Of a DNA stretch of 64,000 nucleotides, positions 45,917 through 54,720 are shown piece by piece. Under the pieces are notes generated by a model that saw nothing but the letters and a program-made list of their open reading frames with translations, ran no database searches and was not told the DNA's origin. The stretch spans positions 2,170,001 to 2,234,000 of the forward strand of contig NZ_JAKVME010000001.1 in assembly GCF_022483985.1 (NCBI RefSeq), written 5' to 3'. The translations under genes and the position numbers were made by a program. The number at the start of each line of letters is the position of its first letter. Within the stretch, counting starts at the first letter, position 1. The stretch is from Acetobacter sp. (GTDB lineage: Bacteria; Pseudomonadota; Alphaproteobacteria; Acetobacterales; Acetobacteraceae).

Positions 45917-46283
45917 AGGCGGGAAACGGTAGGGCTCGAAGCTCCGTTATTGAATGGACGGTATTCTCCGCAACGTGCCGGAGCTTCAGGTCGGGTCTCA
46001 GTTTGAAATTCCGTGCATTTCATAGGCCCTTCGGACGACGGGAGCCCTGTCGGGATTGATGCGGGCTCTGCCCGCACCAGCAAGGGACCATCGGTCCCTT
46101 GACCCGGTGAGTGATCACGGGATGGTTTCCGAAGGTGTTCCTTTGGTGGAGTTCGGAGGAGCGCCCCGGAACTCTTTCCCGACAGCACTATTGCCGGTCC
46201 TGCTGTCCTGATTGCATAATGAAAATTCGCCGGGAAATCCAAGCCGGGATACTGTTTTCCGTCTTTTCATAACGTGCGACAGG
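45917..46283. other. Intergenic region with tandem hairpins
   Basis: Between the convergent bioA and moaE genes there is no recognised coding sequence. It contains two adjacent short hairpins of a kind scattered through acetic acid bacterial genomes (annotated separately) and a further imperfect palindrome near 46150-46175. The hairpins could end both transcripts. Confidence 0.55.
46061..46101. repeat. Two adjacent hairpins, REP-like
   Basis: GCGGGC, TCT, GCCCGC (46061-46075) is followed by CAAGGGACC, ATC, GGTCCCTTG (46081-46101), perfect stems of 6 and 9 bp. Similar GC-rich hairpin pairs are, from my general knowledge, frequent between genes in Acetobacteraceae. Confidence 0.65.
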
Positions 46284-46751
46284 TCACCATCCGGCGGCGA
46301 TCGCCTCATCTTCCTGCCGGCTTTCCACCCAGACCCGTCGCCCATCGGCAAACTCTTCGGCTTTCCAGAACGGTGCGCCTGTTTTCAGTCGGTCAATCAG
46401 AAAGCGCGTGGCGTCCAGAGCCGCGCCGCGATGGGCGGCAGCGGCCAGCACCAGCACGATCGGCTCTCCGACAACCAGCCGTCCCACGCGATGAATGATC
46501 GTGCAGCCAACCAGAGTGAATCGCTCTAAAGCGTCTTCCGCCAGCATCGTCAGGCTCTGCTCGCACATGCCGGGATAATGCTCCAGTTCAAGAGCCACCA
46601 GCCCGTCGCCGCCACGCACAACCCCGAGAAACGATCCCAGACCACCCGTGTCCGGACCAAGAGCCAGCAGCCGTGTCGTTTCCGTCGCCATATCGAACAG
46701 CGCGGTCTGGACCACAACACGGATTCTGCTGAAATGCTCCGGCTGCGGCAT
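46284..46751 (-). CDS. moaE: Molybdopterin synthase catalytic subunit
   Basis: A 155-residue MoaE. Typical segments are GGLGSFLGVVRGGDGLVALELEHYPGM split by strands, IIHRVGRLVVGEPIVLVLAA, HRGAALDATRFLIDRLKTGA and PFWKAEEFADGRRVWVES with the active-site lysine in the last. With MoaD it inserts two sulfurs into precursor Z to make molybdopterin in the cytoplasm. It starts five bases after the moaD stop codon, and the two form an operon. Confidence 0.94.
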   Translation of the reverse strand: MPQPEHFSRIRVVVQTALFDMATETTRLLALGPDTGGLGSFLGVVRGGDGLVALELEHYPGMCEQSLTMLAEDALERFTLVGCTIIHRVGRLVVGEPIVLVLAAAAHRGAALDATRFLIDRLKTGAPFWKAEEFADGRRVWVESRQEDEAIAAGW

Positions 46752-46756
46752 GGCCC

Positions 46757-47020
46757 TTATCCTCCGGTCATGGGAGGGAAGAAGGCGATCTCATCGCCGC
46801 TGCGCACGGTGGTCGAAAAGTCTCCCATGACCTTGTTCACCGCCACCCGCATACGGGGAAATTGGGAAAAAACAGCGTCAAAAGAGGCGTCCTCCCGACA
46901 TCGGGCGGCCAGAAAGTCTTTTACCGTGAGAACATCAGGAGGGAGGGAGACCGTTTCACTGCCCCGCCCGACCTGCTCGCGCAGACCGGCGAAATAGAGA
47001 ACTATCACACTACCACTCAT
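46757..47020 (-). CDS. moaD: Molybdopterin synthase sulfur carrier subunit
   Basis: An 87-residue ubiquitin-like protein: IVLYFAGLREQVGRGSETVS at the start, RVAVNKVMGDFSTTVRSGDE and the C-terminal FFPPMTGG, whose last glycine is thiocarboxylated. It donates sulfur to MoaE. The ATG at 47020 fits the family start; an upstream in-frame start would add 12 residues. Other mo-cofactor genes are not adjacent. Confidence 0.92.
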   Translation of the reverse strand: MSGSVIVLYFAGLREQVGRGSETVSLPPDVLTVKDFLAARCREDASFDAVFSQFPRMRVAVNKVMGDFSTTVRSGDEIAFFPPMTGG

Positions 47021-47149
47021 ACCCAATTCCTGTTCCGGCTGCCTGACACATTTCAATGAAGGGCAGACATTCAGCGATCAGCCAGCATCAGCCCTGTCGT
47101 AGCCGACATTGCCGCCAGATCGTTATTCCTCTGGCGGCAATAATGTCTG

Positions 47150-47761
47150 TCAGTGCTTGGCCGCCGGATCAGTCGACAGCAGCGGCGTCACGGGTATCAC
47201 CATGTCTTTTTCTCCCTTGGTGGGTGTCGAAGACGGTGCTTTGTTTTTTCCAGCGGCGTCATGATGGAGAGAAGAACTCTTCACCGTCCTGATCGAACCA
47301 TCCGGATTAATCAGGGTGGTCGTGCCATCCCCGTTCGGGATTTCGATGGTGGAACTGGCCGACTTTCCACCACCAAATTTGGAGGCGACGTCAGGCTCTA
47401 CGCTGGGCAGGGCGGCGGAAGTGCCTGCGCCAGAGAAGGAGTCCTGAAAATCCTCGCCGATAGACAGCTTGCCACCATCAGGAAGATCACCAGCAGCCCC
47501 TCCCACCCGGGAATCATGATCAGACGCAACATCCGACAGGGAAGGCAGAGGCTTGGGCGCGCCCGGCCAGATATTGCCAGCTTCAGGCAGCAGGGGTGTT
47601 TCAGTCGTCGCGTAGCCACGCACGCGTCGGAGCGTCTCCGATTCCCCATGAGGCTCGTTGGGATTGGCTCCCGGAAGAGTCGCCGTATCGGTAAGCCATT
47701 TGTCAAAGCCGGAACAACCGCTCAACACCAGTAATGACGCTACAAGAGCGGCTTTCCGCAT
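47150..47761 (-). CDS. Predicted lipoprotein of unknown function
   Basis: A 203-residue protein with lipoprotein signal MRKAALVASLLVLSGC, lipidated Cys at residue 16. The mature chain is low in hydrophobic residues and rich in Gly, Pro, Ser and Asp, so it is probably largely disordered or repetitive. A conserved-looking stretch is VRGYATTETPLLPEAGNIWP. IEIPNGDGTTTLINPDGSIR suggests one beta hairpin. I recognise no domain. It lies between the moaD and pgsA genes on the same strand with gaps of 129 and 145 bases. Confidence 0.7.
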   Translation of the reverse strand: MRKAALVASLLVLSGCSGFDKWLTDTATLPGANPNEPHGESETLRRVRGYATTETPLLPEAGNIWPGAPKPLPSLSDVASDHDSRVGGAAGDLPDGGKLSIGEDFQDSFSGAGTSAALPSVEPDVASKFGGGKSASSTIEIPNGDGTTTLINPDGSIRTVKSSSLHHDAAGKNKAPSSTPTKGEKDMVIPVTPLLSTDPAAKH

Positions 47762-47906
47762 AAGTTCTTCCTCGTCCAGATGGTCCGCGTAGTGCGGTCT
47801 TTGATACAAGCGTGACAGCCACAGGTAAATTCCAGCTTACCTGAAAGTCATGTTCTTTCGCATTCTGATATCATGAGAACGATAAAACGTGGCGAACAGA
47901 TCACGC

Positions 47907-48503
47907 TCAGACCGTTGTTTTCTCCGCGCCTCCGGCCTTTTCCACATACCGCAATCCGGCCACCAGATAATCCCAGCCCGTCATCAGCGTCAGAACTGCA
48001 GCGACCCACAGCATCACCGACCCCATGAAACTGACCGGCAACCAGGGCATGTGCAGCAGAACAGCGGTGCTGTCACCAGCCAGAAGAAACCCGATGGCGG
48101 TCATCTGAAAGCCGGTCTTCCACTTCGCCAGCCGGGTGACGGGCAGGCTGATACGGGTGCCCGCCAGATATTCCCGCAAACCGCTGACCAGAATCTCACG
48201 ACAAAGAATCACAATGGCGGGCCAAAGCGCGCCGTAGGTCAGCTTGCCCAGCCCCGCCAGCACCATCAGCGATGCGCCGACCAGCAGTTTGTCCGCAATC
48301 GGGTCCAGCATCCGTCCGAGATCCGACTGCATCTGGCGGGACCGCGCCAGATGGCCGTCAAAATAGTCCGTCACAGCCGCTGCAATGAAAAGCAGACACG
48401 CCCCCGCAGCCGCCTCCGGACGATTCAGGGCCACAAGCATGACCAGAACCGGGATGGCGACGATCCGCGACAGCGTCAGTAGATTCGGCAGATCGGTTAT
48501 CAT
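47907..48503 (-). CDS. pgsA: CDP-diacylglycerol-glycerol-3-phosphate 3-phosphatidyltransferase
   Basis: A 198-residue membrane enzyme of the CDP-alcohol phosphatidyltransferase family. The diagnostic motif D-G-x2-A-R-x8-G-x3-D-x3-D is present as DYFDGHLARSRQMQSDLGRM followed by LDPIADKLLVG. The N-terminus NLLTLSRIVAIPVLVMLVAL is typical of PgsA. It makes phosphatidylglycerophosphate for phosphatidylglycerol and cardiolipin. The ATG at 48503 is preceded by GTCCCC only weakly, but it gives the usual start; the open frame extends 18 codons further upstream. Confidence 0.94.
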   Translation of the reverse strand: MITDLPNLLTLSRIVAIPVLVMLVALNRPEAAAGACLLFIAAAVTDYFDGHLARSRQMQSDLGRMLDPIADKLLVGASLMVLAGLGKLTYGALWPAIVILCREILVSGLREYLAGTRISLPVTRLAKWKTGFQMTAIGFLLAGDSTAVLLHMPWLPVSFMGSVMLWVAAVLTLMTGWDYLVAGLRYVEKAGGAEKTTV

Positions 48504-48719
48504 GGGGACCACGTTACTCCACTTTGCCGCGAACAGGAACGGCACACAGCAGGACATCTGCCTTTTTTATCAGCAGGAAAGCCATCGCCGCAGGAGTCCG
48601 CTCCGGCTTTGAACCCCTGCGATATCTCCCCCTGCCCTTACTCCTGTGAGGTCCGGAGAATTATGCCGCCTTTTCGGGCTGCCCCAACCTCCGGTAACGC
48701 CAGCCGGAGCGATCTCCTG

Positions 48720-50624
48720 TCAGGCCGGGGTCCAGTCCGGGTGGAAATGACCGTAAACGGCGCGCGCCGTCTCCCGGTTTACGCCCGACACAGCTTCCAG
48801 TTCCGCAAGACCCGCCTGACCAACGCCCCGCGCCGAGCCGAAATGGTTCAGCAGCGCCCGCTTGCGTGTCGGACCGATCCCCGGAATCTCGTCCAGTTCC
48901 GACTTCACGAAGGACTTGGAACGACCGGCGCGATGGGTGGTGATGGCAAATCTGTGCGCTTCATCACGCAACCGCTGGAGATAGTAGAGCACCGGATCGC
49001 GGGGTTCGAGCTGGAACGGCGGCGCGTCCAGCGTGTGAAACCACTCGCGTCCGGCGTTGCGGTCCGGTCCCTTGGCGATCGACACCAGTTTCACATCCCG
49101 TACACCCAGCGAGTCCAGAACGCCCTGCACGGCGGAAAGCTGGCCCGCGCCGCCGTCGATCAACAGCACGTCCGGCCAGTCGGCTGACTTCTCGTGTCCC
49201 TGCTCCGCCGCCTCCTTCAGCGCACGCCCGAAGCGTCGCTCCAGCACCTCGCGCATCATCCCGAAATCATCGCCGGGGGTGATGCCACTCCTGATGCTGT
49301 ATTTTCGATAGGATCGCCGGTCGAAGCCCTCCGGTCCACCGACGATCATCACACCATAGGGATTCGTCCCCATGATATGGCTGTTGTCATACACTTCGAT
49401 CCGGCCCGGTGGCTCATCGAGGCCGAACACCTTGGCCACCCCATCCAGCAGCTTGGCCTGACCGGCGCTCTCGGCCAGCTTGCGCTCCAGCGCCTCCCGC
49501 GCGTTGGTCTCGGCGTGTTCCACAACCTCGCGGCGCTCGCCACGCTGGGGACGCAGAATCTCGACCTTGTGGCCACGCTTGATCCCGAGCGCCTCGCTCA
49601 GCAACGGGGTTTCCTCAAGCTCCCGGTTCACGAGGATCAGCGCGGGCGGCGGTTTGTCATCATAAAACTGCGTCAGAAAAGCCGCGAGGATGTCGGCGTC
49701 CGTCTCGTCTTTCGTATGGGCGGGATAGAAGGCCCTGTTACCGTTGTTGCGACTGCCACGGATGAAGAACACCTGAATGCAGGCCTGTCCCGCCGTCTGC
49801 CAGACCGCGATCACATCGGCGTCGCGGATACCGGATGGATTGACGACGGACGAGTCCTGCATCCCGGCCAGAGCCCGGATACGGTCACGGAGAATCGCCG
49901 CCCGTTCATAATCCAGAGCCTCCGCCGCCTGCTCCATTTCCGCCGCGAACTGCGCTTTCAGCGTCGCGCCCTCACCCGCAAGGAACTCCTTCGCCTGCGT
50001 GACAAGGTGGCCGTAATCCTCCTGACTGATCCGATCGACGCACGGCGCGGAACACCGTTTGATCTGGAACAGCAGACAGGGCCGCGTGCGGGACGAGAAC
50101 ACGGAATCCGTGCAGGTCCGCAACTGAAAGACCCGCTGCAGAATGGTGATGGTCTGATTGACCGACCATGCCGAGGCGAACGGCCCCCAATAACTGTTTC
50201 CCTTGTCCATCCTGCCGCGATGTTTGGCCAGTTGAGGGAAATCATGCTGACCGGTCAGCATCAGCCACGGATAGCTCTTGTCGTCACGCAGCAGGATGTT
50301 GAAGCGCGGCTTCATGCGCTTGATGTAGTTGGCTTCGAGCAGCAGCGCCTCGGCCTCGGTATGGGTCGTGACGATCTCCATGGAGGCCGTTTCGGACACC
50401 ATCCGGCGCAGACGCTCCGGCAGGCGGGAAAGCTGCGTGTAGGAGGTCACCCGCTTCTTCAGAACCCGCGCCTTGCCGACGTAGAGAACCTCGCCCTTGG
50501 CGTTGATCATCCGGTAGACGCCCGGTGACAGCGGCATGGTCTTCAGCGCGGCCTGAATAACCTCCACACCCGTCAGGGGAGACTCCGGCATTTCCGCAGT
50601 CGCTCCAAGGATTTCGTCTGTCAT
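48720..50624 (-). CDS. uvrC: Excinuclease ABC subunit C
   Basis: A 634-residue nucleotide excision repair nuclease. It has the N-terminal GIY-YIG domain ([20 protein letters not shown], about residues 33-52), a cysteine region [18 protein letters not shown], a UVR domain ([20 protein letters not shown]), the RNase H-like 5' nuclease domain ([40 protein letters not shown], acidic residues intact) and C-terminal helix-hairpin-helix pairs ([20 protein letters not shown]). With UvrA and UvrB it cuts on both sides of DNA lesions. It lies upstream of pgsA on the same strand, the common uvrC-pgsA order, 216 bases apart. Confidence 0.96.
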   Translation of the reverse strand: MTDEILGATAEMPESPLTGVEVIQAALKTMPLSPGVYRMINAKGEVLYVGKARVLKKRVTSYTQLSRLPERLRRMVSETASMEIVTTHTEAEALLLEANYIKRMKPRFNILLRDDKSYPWLMLTGQHDFPQLAKHRGRMDKGNSYWGPFASAWSVNQTITILQRVFQLRTCTDSVFSSRTRPCLLFQIKRCSAPCVDRISQEDYGHLVTQAKEFLAGEGATLKAQFAAEMEQAAEALDYERAAILRDRIRALAGMQDSSVVNPSGIRDADVIAVWQTAGQACIQVFFIRGSRNNGNRAFYPAHTKDETDADILAAFLTQFYDDKPPPALILVNRELEETPLLSEALGIKRGHKVEILRPQRGERREVVEHAETNAREALERKLAESAGQAKLLDGVAKVFGLDEPPGRIEVYDNSHIMGTNPYGVMIVGGPEGFDRRSYRKYSIRSGITPGDDFGMMREVLERRFGRALKEAAEQGHEKSADWPDVLLIDGGAGQLSAVQGVLDSLGVRDVKLVSIAKGPDRNAGREWFHTLDAPPFQLEPRDPVLYYLQRLRDEAHRFAITTHRAGRSKSFVKSELDEIPGIGPTRKRALLNHFGSARGVGQAGLAELEAVSGVNRETARAVYGHFHPDWTPA

Positions 50625-50918
50625 AGAATATTCATCCACCGAACGTGTGGATAACTTTGTGGAAGAAAAGATGACAGATTGATGGACCCCCCGGTCTTCC
50701 GCCTTGAATCTTGGATTGCATATTTTTTAATCAACCACATTAACTTATTGTTTTTAAACGACTTTATCACCTGAACCTTTTCCCCGAAGGGTCGAATCGA
50801 CAAAAATGAATGGAAATACAGGGAGTCAATCCCGGAGGTGGACAAAATCGACAATCCCGTTCCGATCATCGCGTTACACCACGGTCCCGGTTTGTTCACA
50901 GAGACGAATCCGCCCTGA

Positions 50919-51992
50919 TTACACCCCTCCTGTGGCAGCTTCCTCGCCCTTCCGAAGGAGTCGTCGGAAGTTGCCCCCCCAGAACGCCTGAATCTCGCTG
51001 CGGTCGTATCCACGCCGCATCAGTTCCGCCGTCAACGCAGGGGACGCTGCCGCATTCTCCCATCCATCCAACTGTCCACCCCCGTCGAAATCCGAGGAAA
51101 TCCCGACATACTCGACCCCCAGTCGTTTCACGACATAGTCGAGGTGATCCATGTAGTCCGCGACCGTCGCCCGACGGCCCGCCAGTTCCACACGAGGACG
51201 CAGAAAGCCACCAATGGCGGTAATCTGGATCAGGCCACCGCTGGCCTTCAGCGCATCAAGCTGCACATCGTCCAGATTGCGCGGGTGATCGCACAGGGCC
51301 TTCACGCAGGCATGGGTCGCCACCACCGGCACCGCAGACACCTCGACAGCCTGCAACATCGTCTCGCGGCCGGTGTGGGACACATCGACCAGCATGCCGA
51401 GGCGGTTCATCTCGGCAATGGCTTCACGGCCCAGTGCGGACAGGCCGCCATGCATCGCTGCCGGATCGCCCAGCGCCCGACTGGGCTGGCCGGAATCCCC
51501 AAGCGCATTGTGCCCGTTATGGGTCAGCGTGACATAACGGGCCCCGAGCGCCCGGAACTTCGCCAGCATGCTGAGGTCGTCGCCCATGCCGTAGCCGTTT
51601 TCCACACCCGGCACGACCGCCAGCGCTCCGTCACGCCACGCGGCTTCGATCTCATCCACCGTGGGGCAGACACGGGCCGTGATGCCGTTGCGCGTGCCCT
51701 GCATCCGGTTGATCGCCTCCAGCATGGCGATGGTCAGTTCCTGCGCGGCCCTGTGCCCTTCCGCGTCCAACTTGCCCTGCGGCAGATAGGCGACAAAGCA
51801 GCCTGCCGAGAGGTGTCCGCGCTGCATCTTGGGGAAATCGACAAAGCGATCCGGTGTGTCGAGGAACGCGTCATCCCGGTCCGGCCACGGGATATCGATG
51901 TGGCTGTCGAGTGTGAGCAGCGCGTTATGGAGGGCGAGCACCTCCTCGGTGATCGGAGCGGGAGCGGCCTGACGGCTGGAGTCGAATGTCAT
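50919..51992 (-). CDS. Membrane dipeptidase family (M19) peptidase
   Basis: A 357-residue zinc dipeptidase. Metal-binding HID is in LLTLDSHIDIPWPDRD, followed by EAAWRDGALAVVPGVENGYG with the bridging Glu, TLTHNGHNALGDSGQ, LVDVSHTGRETMLQAVEVSA, VATHACVKALCDHPRNLDD and LGVEYVGISSDFDGGGQLDG. It has no signal peptide with the start at 51992, so it is probably cytoplasmic; the long upstream frame contains no hydrophobic signal. M19 enzymes cleave dipeptides, including those with D-residues at the C-terminal side. Confidence 0.9.
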   Translation of the reverse strand: MTFDSSRQAAPAPITEEVLALHNALLTLDSHIDIPWPDRDDAFLDTPDRFVDFPKMQRGHLSAGCFVAYLPQGKLDAEGHRAAQELTIAMLEAINRMQGTRNGITARVCPTVDEIEAAWRDGALAVVPGVENGYGMGDDLSMLAKFRALGARYVTLTHNGHNALGDSGQPSRALGDPAAMHGGLSALGREAIAEMNRLGMLVDVSHTGRETMLQAVEVSAVPVVATHACVKALCDHPRNLDDVQLDALKASGGLIQITAIGGFLRPRVELAGRRATVADYMDHLDYVVKRLGVEYVGISSDFDGGGQLDGWENAAASPALTAELMRRGYDRSEIQAFWGGNFRRLLRKGEEAATGGV

Positions 51993-52339
51993 GGCTGAAA
52001 AATCGGGGCTGTGCTGGCAGTTTGCAAGAGCAGCCCGGCAACCGGACGGACTGATTCGGTCGCCATAACTGGCTGACCTTTCCGGAGGCCGATGCGGCCT
52101 CTGCTCCTGCCCGCAAAGAAACCACGGCCCCAATTCATTGATTACAAATGGGTTTCTACTGGTGGGCCTTTGGTTGGGCACGGAGTAACGCCCCACAAGT
52201 CTGTCACGGCAGACGGTTTCTGACAGGCAGTTCAGACAGGTGGCCACTGGCATGACTGTGCCCCGTGTGACACAGCGCTGACCAGACCTGACAGAATCCC
52301 CTTGCCTCGGCGCGGCGTTTGGGCGATCCACCACGCCCC
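51993..52339. other. Divergent promoter region between dipeptidase and exonuclease III genes
   Basis: No gene is visible. The region must carry promoters for both flanking genes. I could not point to a convincing operator, hairpin or RNA structure. Confidence 0.45.
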
Positions 52340-53134
52340 ATGCGTATCGTGACCTGGAACATCAACTCGCTTCGCCTCCGTCTTCCGCTACTGGCGGAGC
52401 TGGACAGACAACTGCGTCCTGACGTGATCTGCCTTCAGGAAACCAAGGTGCCGGACGAGCTGTTCCCGTCCGAGGCATTGACCGAACAGGGTTACGCGCA
52501 TCAGGTCCGGCGCGGCATGAAGAGTTATAACGGCGTGGCGATCCTCTCCCGTCATCCGCTGACACCTGTTACAGACACGCCCGACTGGTGCGAGCGCGGC
52601 GACTGCCGTCACGCGGCGGCCCGCATCGACGGCGAGCATGGTCCGGTCGAAATCCACAATTTCTATGTGCCCGCTGGTGGCGACATTCCGGATGTCGAGG
52701 AAAACCCGAAGTTCGCGCATAAGCTGGCTTTCGTGGATCAGGTGACCGAGTGGTTCCAGACCCATCACCGCAAGCGCACGGTGATTGTCGGTGATCTGAA
52801 CATCGCCCCGCTTGAGCACGATGTCTGGAGCCACAAGCAGCTTCTCAAGATCGTCAGCCACACCCCGCCAGAGACGACGCGTCTCAACGCGTGGCTCGAT
52901 ACGGGCTTTGTCGATGCGATGCGCCACTTCGTGCCACCGACGGAAAAGCTCTACACGTGGTGGTCCTATCGCAATCGCGACTGGAGCGTCTCCAATCGTG
53001 GACGACGGCTGGACCATATCTGGGTGACGCCGGACCTGAAGGATGCGCTCCACGGCATGCAGGTCATCCGGGAGGCACGGAACTGGGTCTCGCCGTCCGA
53101 CCATGTGCCGGTGATGCTGGATTTCGGGGCGTAG
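52340..53134 (+). CDS. xth: Exodeoxyribonuclease III
   Basis: A 264-residue ExoIII/AP endonuclease family protein. Motifs are MRIVTWNINSLRLRLPLL, VICLQETKVPDELFP (metal Glu), YNGVAILSRHPL, VEIHNFYVPAGGDIPDVEEN, IVGDLNIAPLEHDVW (Asp and Asn), TWWSYRNRDWSVSNRGRRLD with the motif continuing HIW, and SDHVPVMLDF (catalytic Asp-His). It removes abasic sites and 3' blocking groups in base excision repair. The ATG at 52340 corresponds to the usual family start. Confidence 0.94.
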   Translation: MRIVTWNINSLRLRLPLLAELDRQLRPDVICLQETKVPDELFPSEALTEQGYAHQVRRGMKSYNGVAILSRHPLTPVTDTPDWCERGDCRHAAARIDGEHGPVEIHNFYVPAGGDIPDVEENPKFAHKLAFVDQVTEWFQTHHRKRTVIVGDLNIAPLEHDVWSHKQLLKIVSHTPPETTRLNAWLDTGFVDAMRHFVPPTEKLYTWWSYRNRDWSVSNRGRRLDHIWVTPDLKDALHGMQVIREARNWVSPSDHVPVMLDFGA

Positions 53135-53151
53135 AATTCAGCCTGCTATCG

Positions 53152-54327
53152 TCAGTTCCGGAAAATCCGGTCCACCTGCCGGTTGAAACGCTGCATCTCG
53201 TCTGCTGAACCGATCGTGACACGGGAGATAGTCGGCCATATCGGCCAGTTCCGCCCAATAATCACTCCATTTTTTTCAAAATCCGCCGCTACCTCAGCAG
53301 CCGGACGCTTCCAGTCCACCATAAGCATATTCGCCTGACTGCCGGGGAGGAATGCGATGCCTCGTCTTGTAAGATGCTGTTCGACAGCCTCTCGCACTAT
53401 CGTCATATCCTCCCGCCGCTTTCTGATCTGATCAGGCAGCAGGAGGCTGGCTTTCGCACCTGCGAGCGCCGAGACATTGATCAGTCTTGTGGCGGCTTCT
53501 CCATCATACCGCATCATGCGCTGATGCAGATCGGGATGAGCAAAACTCAGTCCCACCCTGAGACCGGCCATACCAAACAGCTTCGAAAATGTTCTGAGAA
53601 CCAGTAAATCTCTACGTTCCCCCAGCAAGGAAAGCGCACTGGGACTGTTTGTGAAGTGAATATAAGCTTCGTCAACCAGCACAACGGCGTCGGCGGGTTT
53701 GTTATCAAGAAGCCATCTGATTTCCTCCAGAGGGGTTGAGGTACCCGTCGGGTTGTTTGGTGAGCATATATAATAAAGGCCAGCTTTCGGATTTGCTTTC
53801 AGCAGGGCTCTGGTGTCCGTCGCATAATTACCTGCTGCGGTCAGAGGGACACGCTGGACTGGAATATTGAGATAATTCGCCACCCTCCAAGGCACCTCAA
53901 AGGTCGGATCAACCGTCACCAATCCCTTTTCTGAAGAAGCGAAGGCTGCAACGCTGCGGATGAGCGGGTCCATCGAACCCTGCCAGACCAGAATCTGCTC
54001 AACCGGAATATGCTCAACACTGGCAACGGTTTGCAGAAACTCTGCATGCAGATGATCCGGGTCATATCTGTTGCCTGACAGGATTTTTTTCTGAGCCGCC
54101 ACAGCAGCCTGAGGCAAGGGGCCAGTCCAGTATTCATTTTTGTCTATAGAGGTAAGAACATTCGCCCACCTGCCTTCGTCCACCGGCTTCCGTGCCTGAG
54201 CCGTTGGAAAAAGCTGCGCAAAAGACACACCTGTTCCCAGAAGGCCAGCCAGTTTGGAAAATTGCCGACGTGAAAGTTCATGAGGAATAGAAGATTCTGC
54301 AAGGCCGGAGCCAGTTGGATTGGTCAT
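53152..54327 (-). CDS. Tat-exported HisC-like PLP aminotransferase, copy A
   Basis: A 391-residue fold-type I aminotransferase resembling histidinol-phosphate aminotransferase, but with a twin-arginine signal: SRRQFSKLAGLLGTGVSFAQ (RR at 20-21) and a PTAQA cleavage-like site. PLP-binding residues are intact: SPNNPTGTST (Asn near 191), VVLVDEAYIHF (Asp 219, Tyr 222), RTFSKLFGMAGLRVG (Lys 249), and SRVTIG near the end. It is therefore expected to be an active periplasmic enzyme; cytoplasmic HisC has no such signal. No his genes are adjacent. It is divergent from the TonB receptor and has a close paralogue on the receptor's far side. Confidence 0.88.
   Translation of the reverse strand: MTNPTGSGLAESSIPHELSRRQFSKLAGLLGTGVSFAQLFPTAQARKPVDEGRWANVLTSIDKNEYWTGPLPQAAVAAQKKILSGNRYDPDHLHAEFLQTVASVEHIPVEQILVWQGSMDPLIRSVAAFASSEKGLVTVDPTFEVPWRVANYLNIPVQRVPLTAAGNYATDTRALLKANPKAGLYYICSPNNPTGTSTPLEEIRWLLDNKPADAVVLVDEAYIHFTNSPSALSLLGERRDLLVLRTFSKLFGMAGLRVGLSFAHPDLHQRMMRYDGEAATRLINVSALAGAKASLLLPDQIRKRREDMTIVREAVEQHLTRRGIAFLPGSQANMLMVDWKRPAAEVAADFEKNGVIIGRNWPIWPTISRVTIGSADEMQRFNRQVDRIFRN
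53157..53223. repeat. 67-bp exact repeat, copy 1
   Basis: Identical to 57477-57543. It encodes the C-terminal GSADEMQRFNRQVDRIFR region of aminotransferase A. A second near-identical block, 53501-53664, matches 57821-57984 with five differences by my count. Confidence 0.9.
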
Positions 54328-54720
54328 GTTTCTGTCCCTGATTGCATCTTCCAGCAGAACAACACCAAAATACGTTCTCAGATAATGAGAAATTCAAAAC
54401 ATTCTCTTTTGCAGACAAGCACGCACATTCAATACTCGCGATACAGGCCTCCTCACCAAGGCGGATTGCTGATGCTCTACAAAAAATCTCCTCTATGAAT
54501 CAGAGACCTTCAGTTCATTTAGAAATGAAAATATGATGTATTTCAAAATATTGATATAAATATCACAATTAAATGTATATATAATATATTCTAAATACTT
54601 TATAAAAGATATAATGTAAAAAATATTTAATTATAATAATATAATGTGTATTTAGTATTTAATTGATAATATAAATTTTTAAACTTTTTATAAGGAAACC
54701 ATAGAATCCGGATATAGAAA
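54328..54720. other. Very AT-rich divergent promoter region
   Basis: The stretch 54530-54700 is almost wholly A and T, unlike the rest of the window. It separates aminotransferase A from the TonB receptor and should hold the promoters of both. TATAAT-like and TTTAT-rich words are too many to choose a promoter. No Fur-box-like 19-mer is clear. Confidence 0.6.

Noticed and set aside
49194..50528. 444-codon open frame opposite uvrC
   Set aside because: uvrC on the other strand has all its domains; the opposite frame has none.
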